A DNA stretch of 11,633 nucleotides from JBFWVD01 sp050246915 (lineage in GTDB: Bacteria; Actinomycetota; Acidimicrobiia; Acidimicrobiales; Ilumatobacteraceae), in NCBI GenBank assembly GCA_050246915.1, contig JBFWVD010000122.1, positions 1 to 11,633 on the forward strand. The letters are read 5' to 3'. Shown one piece after another: positions 8,840 to 11,633 of the stretch. Positions within the stretch are counted from its first letter, which is position 1; each line of letters starts with the position of its first letter. A program made the translations under genes and the position numbers. The notes beneath the pieces were generated by a model. That model was given only the letters and a program-made list of their open reading frames with translations. It ran no database searches and was not told the origin of the DNA.

Positions 8840-8863
8840 ACCCTAGGCAGGGGGTGTGACACC
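8840..8863 (-). promoter_or_regulatory. jetA promoter element, TGTCACAC-N8-TAnnnT type
   Basis: On the minus strand GGTGTCACAC is followed by 8 bases and TAGGGT; the jetA ATG begins 7 bases after TAGGGT. The element matches the one before the methyltransferase (9333-9356) at 20 of 24 positions. Its layout resembles the actinobacterial RecA-NDp/PafBC DNA-damage promoter consensus as I recall it, TTGTCRGTG-N8-TAnnnT, though the GTG part is CAC here. GGTGT-G-ACACC (8853-8863) is also a perfect small palindrome. The similarity between the two promoters is directly seen; the damage response is inferred. Confidence 0.65.
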
Positions 8864-8922
8864 GCCGAGCGGGGCGGGGTGCGGAGCGCGCTGCAGGCAG
8901 CCCAAGAGCCGCTGATCGATGT

Positions 8923-8967
8923 CGAGGACCGACCTCGCGAGGACCGACTGCGCGAGGTCTGTCTCGC
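8923..8967 (+). repeat. Three tandem 15-bp iterons (operator candidate)
   Basis: CGAGGACCGAC at 8923 and 8938 and the diverged CGAGGTCTGTC at 8953 are spaced exactly 15 bp. The units are cgaggaccgacctcg, cgaggaccgactgcg and cgaggtctgtctcgc. The array ends at a CATAAT box (8967-8972) in front of the HTH gene and lies 60-120 bp upstream of the jetA promoter. It looks like a binding array for the adjacent HTH protein or another regulator of the divergent promoters. Confidence 0.6.
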
Positions 8968-8972
8968 ATAAT
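8967..8972 (+). promoter_or_regulatory. Candidate -10 box for the HTH gene
   Basis: CATAAT matches the -10 consensus at 5 of 6 bases and lies 34 bases before the GTG at 9001. No good -35 hexamer is visible at the right distance; the third iteron occupies the spacer. This would suit a promoter whose activity depends on, or is blocked by, a protein bound to the iterons. Confidence 0.35.
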
Positions 8973-9000
8973 CCATGTCCAAGAGACACGAACGAGTAGC

Positions 9001-9321
9001 GTGAGGACCGTGAGTGATCCCCGGTTTCGGCCTCGTGAGTTCTGCGCCGAGCCCGCTGCGTACGGACGGGCGAGCGTGGTGAGCTGGGTAGAGGCCAGCG
9101 ACGAACAGCGAGCGGAGGCCGCACGGCTGCAGCACGAGTGCGCAGTGCGCATTCGAACTGAGGCGATGGCGCGCTTCGGCAGCATCGGCCGCTACGCCGA
9201 AGCCATCGGCCAGACCCCAGATCGGCTCCGGAAGGTGCTTCGAGGCGAGGCAGTCATGCAGTTGGAGGACCTAGCCGCGGCCCGCATCCATCTGGGAGTT
9301 CGAATTGGGGTGGAAGCGTGA
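9001..9321 (+). CDS. Small helix-turn-helix DNA-binding protein (XRE-like)
   Basis: A 106-residue protein with a GTG start at 9001. A GTG at 9010, preceded by GAGGA, is an equally possible start. The C-terminal half, about residues 58-100, looks like a compact HTH: FGSIGRYAEAIGQTPDRLRKVL followed by a short helix and LEDLAAARIHLGV. The N-terminal 55 residues have no recognised domain. It sits between two promoters that share the same sequence element (jetA divergent, methyltransferase downstream) and directly behind the iteron array, so local regulation of the Wadjet and restriction-modification genes is likely. It may correspond to a controller protein of the restriction system, but it is not obviously a classical C protein. 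Its stop lies 11 bases before the methyltransferase promoter element. Confidence 0.7.
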   Translation: MRTVSDPRFRPREFCAEPAAYGRASVVSWVEASDEQRAEAARLQHECAVRIRTEAMARFGSIGRYAEAIGQTPDRLRKVLRGEAVMQLEDLAAARIHLGVRIGVEA

Positions 9322-9332
9322 CCTCCCAGAGC

Positions 9333-9356
9333 GTTGTCACACCCCGTGCGTATGGT
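9333..9356 (+). promoter_or_regulatory. Methyltransferase promoter element, TTGTCACAC-N8-TAnnnT type
   Basis: TTGTCACAC (9334-9342), 8 bases, then TATGGT (9351-9356). It is identical to the jetA promoter element at 20 of 24 positions. The -10-like TATGGT overlaps the left arm of a palindrome (9352-9366). A transcript starting about 7 bases after TATGGT would have a 32-44 base leader before the ATG codons at 9395 and 9407. This placement argues against translation from the TTG at 9305. Confidence 0.6.
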
Positions 9357-9366
9357 CGGGGACCAT
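9352..9366. promoter_or_regulatory. Palindrome ATGGTC-ggg-GACCAT over the start region (operator candidate)
   Basis: Perfect 6-bp arms with a 3-base centre overlap the -10 box and the expected transcription start of the methyltransferase promoter. A repressor bound here would block transcription. A second ATGG...CCAT palindrome lies at 9395-9408. Candidate binder: the HTH protein encoded just upstream (inference). Confidence 0.4.
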
Positions 9367-9394
9367 CGACTTCCCCCTGGTTCATCTTCGAACG

Positions 9395-9408
9395 ATGGGG
9401 AGCCCCAT
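9395..9408 (+). promoter_or_regulatory. ATGGGG-ag-CCCCAT inverted repeat covering the ribosome binding site
   Basis: The perfect inverted repeat contains the GGGGAG ribosome-binding sequence (9397-9402) and runs into the ATG at 9407. In RNA a stem AUGGG/CCCAU with a GAGC loop could hide the binding site, or the DNA could be a second operator half. It also contains an alternative ATG at 9395. Confidence 0.35.
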
Positions 9409-10675
9409 GCGTAGCCACCGACTCGAGCAGCCTTCGCTGTTCACCAACCCGACCGATTCAGCGACCCCGGCCATGAAGCCCAGCCAACCCAGCGTCCCAG
9501 ACATCAAGCCTCGCACACCGGTCGTCAACTTCGACCGGGAGCAGTTCGACTCGACTCACCGAGTCTTCGCCGTGGAGCAAGTCGCCCCGATCGTTGGAAT
9601 GTCACCCGCCTTCGTGCGGCGAGTGACAGGGCAAGCCGACCTCCTGAGCCCTCGCGACGTTCTGGCGTTGCTGGACCAGGATGCATTCCGAGAGACCTAC
9701 ATCCCCCGCTCGCGAATTCTGTCATTCCTCCAGAACGACGCCACACGACGGTCCGAACAGGTCGTCGTGGCGCCGAATCCTGAGACTTGGGATGTCCGTC
9801 TTGGCAACGCGCTCGACCTTGCCGCAGCGATCCCGACGAGCTCAGTGCAATGTGTTGTGACGTCAACGCCGTACTGGGGCATGCGGGTCTATGAAGACAT
9901 GCAATCAGTGGTGTGGGCCGACGGAGATGTGTGCCCGTACGGACACGAGCAGACCCCCGAGGGTTTCGTCCGCCACACCGTGGAGATGCTTGTAGCCATG
10001 AGTCGCGTCCTCACAGATGACGGCTCGATCTGGTGGAACGTGATGGACACGTTCATGACTCGAACACAGATCCGAGGCAACGCCGCTGAGGCACTGCGAG
10101 CGATGCAAGGAAAGGATTCCAAGCGCTGGCACGACCATGCTTCGCGTCGATACTCGGCCGGTCACGCGTTTCTCAAGGATGGGGAGCAGTGTCTGATTCC
10201 CCAGATGATCGCTGAGCGTGCCAGTCGAGCCGGGCTGTACGTGAAGACCGTCATCACCTGGGCAAAGCGTTCGTCCATGCCCGAGCCGCAGAACTCGCGC
10301 GTCAGCCGCAACCTTGAGTACGTCCTTCACCTTGCCAAGCAGCGAACCCCGAAGTTCTTTCGAGAGCCGTATCTCGATACCCCTGCCGAGTTTGGAGGAC
10401 GCAACAACGGTTGGGAAACCGAGAAGCTGTCGGACGTGTGGACTCTGAACACTTCTGTGGGGGGCAAGGGTCACGGCGCCCAGTTCCCGGTCGCCCTCCC
10501 GGGCAGATGCATCGCGTTGACGACCGAACCAGGCGATCTTGTGCTGGACCCTTTCGTAGGATCAGGGACCTCTGGTATCGCCGCTCTCCATCACCAGTGT
10601 CGATTCATCGGGATCGACGCCTCGCAGACGTACCTTGCGATTGCGAAGGAACGGCTAACTGACCTGGACCGTTGA
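9407..10675 (+). CDS. Type II DNA methyltransferase, beta-type motif order
   Basis: A 422-residue SAM-dependent DNA methyltransferase. The start at 9407 has GGGGAG 4 bases upstream; 9395 is the alternative. The N-terminal 110 or so residues include an HTH-like stretch (FAVEQVAPIVGMSPAFVRRV, about 54-73), possibly for target recognition or autoregulation. The catalytic motif IV is TSTPYW (152-157), where most N4-cytosine/N6-adenine enzymes have SPPY/W, so one proline is replaced by Thr. WADGDVCPYGH (170-180) and VLTDDGSIWWNVMDTF (201-216) follow. The SAM-binding motif I DPFVGSGTSG (381-390) comes last, the beta-class order. It ends in a 21-bp tail-to-tail overlap with the nuclease gene. Methyltransferase assignment is confident; the methylated base and target cannot be read from the sequence. 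Confidence 0.9.
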   Translation: MRSHRLEQPSLFTNPTDSATPAMKPSQPSVPDIKPRTPVVNFDREQFDSTHRVFAVEQVAPIVGMSPAFVRRVTGQADLLSPRDVLALLDQDAFRETYIPRSRILSFLQNDATRRSEQVVVAPNPETWDVRLGNALDLAAAIPTSSVQCVVTSTPYWGMRVYEDMQSVVWADGDVCPYGHEQTPEGFVRHTVEMLVAMSRVLTDDGSIWWNVMDTFMTRTQIRGNAAEALRAMQGKDSKRWHDHASRRYSAGHAFLKDGEQCLIPQMIAERASRAGLYVKTVITWAKRSSMPEPQNSRVSRNLEYVLHLAKQRTPKFFREPYLDTPAEFGGRNNGWETEKLSDVWTLNTSVGGKGHGAQFPVALPGRCIALTTEPGDLVLDPFVGSGTSGIAALHHQCRFIGIDASQTYLAIAKERLTDLDR

Positions 10676-11596
10676 GATGTCGTCTGCAAGCCATCCAGCG
10701 ATCACCTGGGGTAGCCGCAGGGGTGACGTTGCGCCGAGCACCACACCTGTGGTCGCTCGAAGCACATCGGACGCGCTGTTCGCCGTGACCAGCTCGTCCG
10801 GACCAACCACGAACGACCACACATCTGTTGCGAGGCCGGCCCGAGCCTCGAGGGCGTAGCTCGCAGCCTGGTGATACCCGTAGCGTCCGACATACCCGGG
10901 CGCGTTGCTCCACTTGCACTCCATCAACAACGCGCGCTCACCTGGCTGGATGAGCGCGATATCGACCCCGATGGGGCCACCCGCACGGGGAATCGGCTTA
11001 ACGACTGTCGCGTACGGTGCGGGGGGCAGGTTGTAGTGCCTCCGCGCCGCTCCACCTTCGAACCAAAGGTCGTATGACTTACCGGTTGGGCTAACGGCCT
11101 CGATCTGTGCGCCAGGAGCTGTACCGCTAAGTGGTCGCCTCCACACCACGAGGAATCGGTGCTCACGAAGTGTTCGGATCACGTTCCCGTAGACCGCAAG
11201 ATGGAACAACCTCCACGCAAGTTCGGGTTCGGGCGCAATCAACTCGAAGGCGATGAACTCGGGGTCCGCCGCCGAGCGACTAATGATTGACGCGATCCTG
11301 CTCACCGCGGTCCAGGGATGACCACTGCCTGCGAGCGAGCCAAGATCAAGTCGATCGGGTCGTTCCGGCAGCGCTTCCGGATAGAGGGAAAGCGTTGCCT
11401 CGAGCACTTCCAGCGCCGTAGCCGTCGCCGAGGCGGTCAGCGGCGCAAGCGGGCCGCTGCTCTCCACAATGGGACGGAGTTCCGCTGCGATCCATGCCAG
11501 AGTGCGGGATAGAGCCCCGTGGCGTGGTGGGGATTGGTAGGTCCACCAGCCGGTGAGCCATCGGCGTGATCCTTGGTGTGTTCCGCAAGAACCCAC
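10655..11596 (-). CDS. PD-(D/E)XK restriction endonuclease candidate
   Basis: The frame encodes 313 residues from the GTG at 11596. The nuclease core is GVDIALIQPGERALLMECKWS with D212, E226 and K228, a D-x13-ExK arrangement. YHQAASY (241-247) follows as a RecB-like Q-x3-Y motif. Convergent overlap with the methyltransferase strongly suggests a type II restriction-modification pair; I do not recognise the exact restriction family. The start is uncertain: no ribosome binding site precedes 11596, the frame stays open to the window edge, and the next in-frame GTG is at 11467 (V44). The first 20-25 residues look unlike the rest and may be encoded by sequence brought in by the element that starts at 11615. 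The N-terminus may therefore be altered or lost. Confidence 0.75.
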   Translation of the reverse strand: MGSCGTHQGSRRWLTGWWTYQSPPRHGALSRTLAWIAAELRPIVESSGPLAPLTASATATALEVLEATLSLYPEALPERPDRLDLGSLAGSGHPWTAVSRIASIISRSAADPEFIAFELIAPEPELAWRLFHLAVYGNVIRTLREHRFLVVWRRPLSGTAPGAQIEAVSPTGKSYDLWFEGGAARRHYNLPPAPYATVVKPIPRAGGPIGVDIALIQPGERALLMECKWSNAPGYVGRYGYHQAASYALEARAGLATDVWSFVVGPDELVTANSASDVLRATTGVVLGATSPLRLPQVIAGWLADDISTVQVS

Positions 11597-11614
11597 CTGA
11601 AGGAGAACACACCG

Positions 11615-11633
11615 ATGGCTCTGTCTGAGTCTG
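11615..11633 (+). CDS. Start of a gene, possibly an IS256-family transposase (partial)
   Basis: AAGGAG (11600-11605) lies 9 bases before an ATG; the visible residues are MALSES. Many actinobacterial IS256-family transposases begin with a similar MALSES/MALSQS sequence, but six residues are weak evidence. The ribosome binding site is the clearest in the window. If it is a transposase, the IS end should lie between roughly 11515 and 11600, inside or at the 5' edge of the nuclease frame. I could not identify terminal repeats. Confidence 0.45.

Noticed and set aside
8833..9135. Upstream extension of the jetA frame to 9135
   Set aside because: It would run antisense through the HTH gene, iterons and the jetA promoter. 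Family-like sequence begins at the ATG at 8832.
9365..9367. Leaderless methyltransferase start at the in-frame ATC 9 bases after TATGGT
   Set aside because: The spacing is similar to jetA and the frame fits, but ATC is an exceptionally rare start codon and two ATG codons follow closely, one with a GGGGAG site.
9305..9394. TTG start at 9305 for the methyltransferase
   Set aside because: It overlaps the HTH gene and lies upstream of the promoter element at 9333-9356. The encoded residues look non-family, with no ribosome binding site.
1..11633. CRISPR array or integrase gene
   Set aside because: There are no regularly spaced long repeats with unique spacers. No reading frame shows tyrosine or serine integrase motifs, so the recombinase must be outside this window if it exists.

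Overview
The window is GC-rich, with strongly GC-biased third positions, ATGA gene overlaps, GTG starts, a probable leaderless promoter and DNA-damage-type promoter elements. Together these point to a high-GC actinobacterium. I cannot name the species. The gene content looks like a defence island integrated at a tRNA gene.

Left edge (1-660): a possible C-terminal tail of a plus-strand gene ending at 75, followed by a terminator-like hairpin, then non-coding sequence. At 463-507 (minus strand) lies only the 3' half of an initiator-type tRNA-Met(CAT), ending exactly at the anticodon loop. This is the usual scar left at the far end of an element integrated into a tRNA gene. By orientation the chromosome is to the left and the integrated element to the right. 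Short TGTTGTAC repeats lie on both sides of the scar.

Centre (658-8832, minus strand): four tightly overlapping genes encode a complete plasmid-defence system of the Wadjet/Jet class, in the DUF2397-DUF2398-TIGR02680-DUF2399 branch. In order they are a kleisin-like JetA (7231-8832), a MukE/KITE-like JetB (5958-7238), an SMC-like ATPase JetC (1902-5961) and a Toprim-fold nuclease JetD (658-1905). Three stop/start overlaps make this one translationally coupled operon. As written, jetC carries a single-base frameshift near 4924-4926. Both ATPase halves are otherwise preserved, and the repaired protein would be about 1352 residues.

Right (8833-11633): a divergent small helix-turn-helix regulator (9001-9321) is preceded by three 15-bp iterons and a CATAAT box. 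Next comes a plus-strand beta-type DNA methyltransferase (9407-10675), whose last 21 bp overlap a convergent minus-strand PD-(D/E)XK nuclease gene (10655-11596). These two look like a type II restriction-modification pair. At the extreme right edge a new plus-strand gene begins (11615 onward) with a good ribosome binding site and an IS256-transposase-like start. The nuclease reading frame runs open into that DNA, so its 5' end may have been altered by an insertion.

The most interesting signal is a 24-bp element, identical at 20 positions, in front of both jetA (reverse strand, 8840-8863) and the methyltransferase (9333-9356). Its layout, TGTC(A)CAC-N8-TAnnnT, resembles the LexA-independent DNA-damage promoter class of actinobacteria (RecA-NDp/PafBC). 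It suggests that the Wadjet operon and the modification gene are switched together, possibly by DNA damage, with the small HTH protein encoded between the two promoters.
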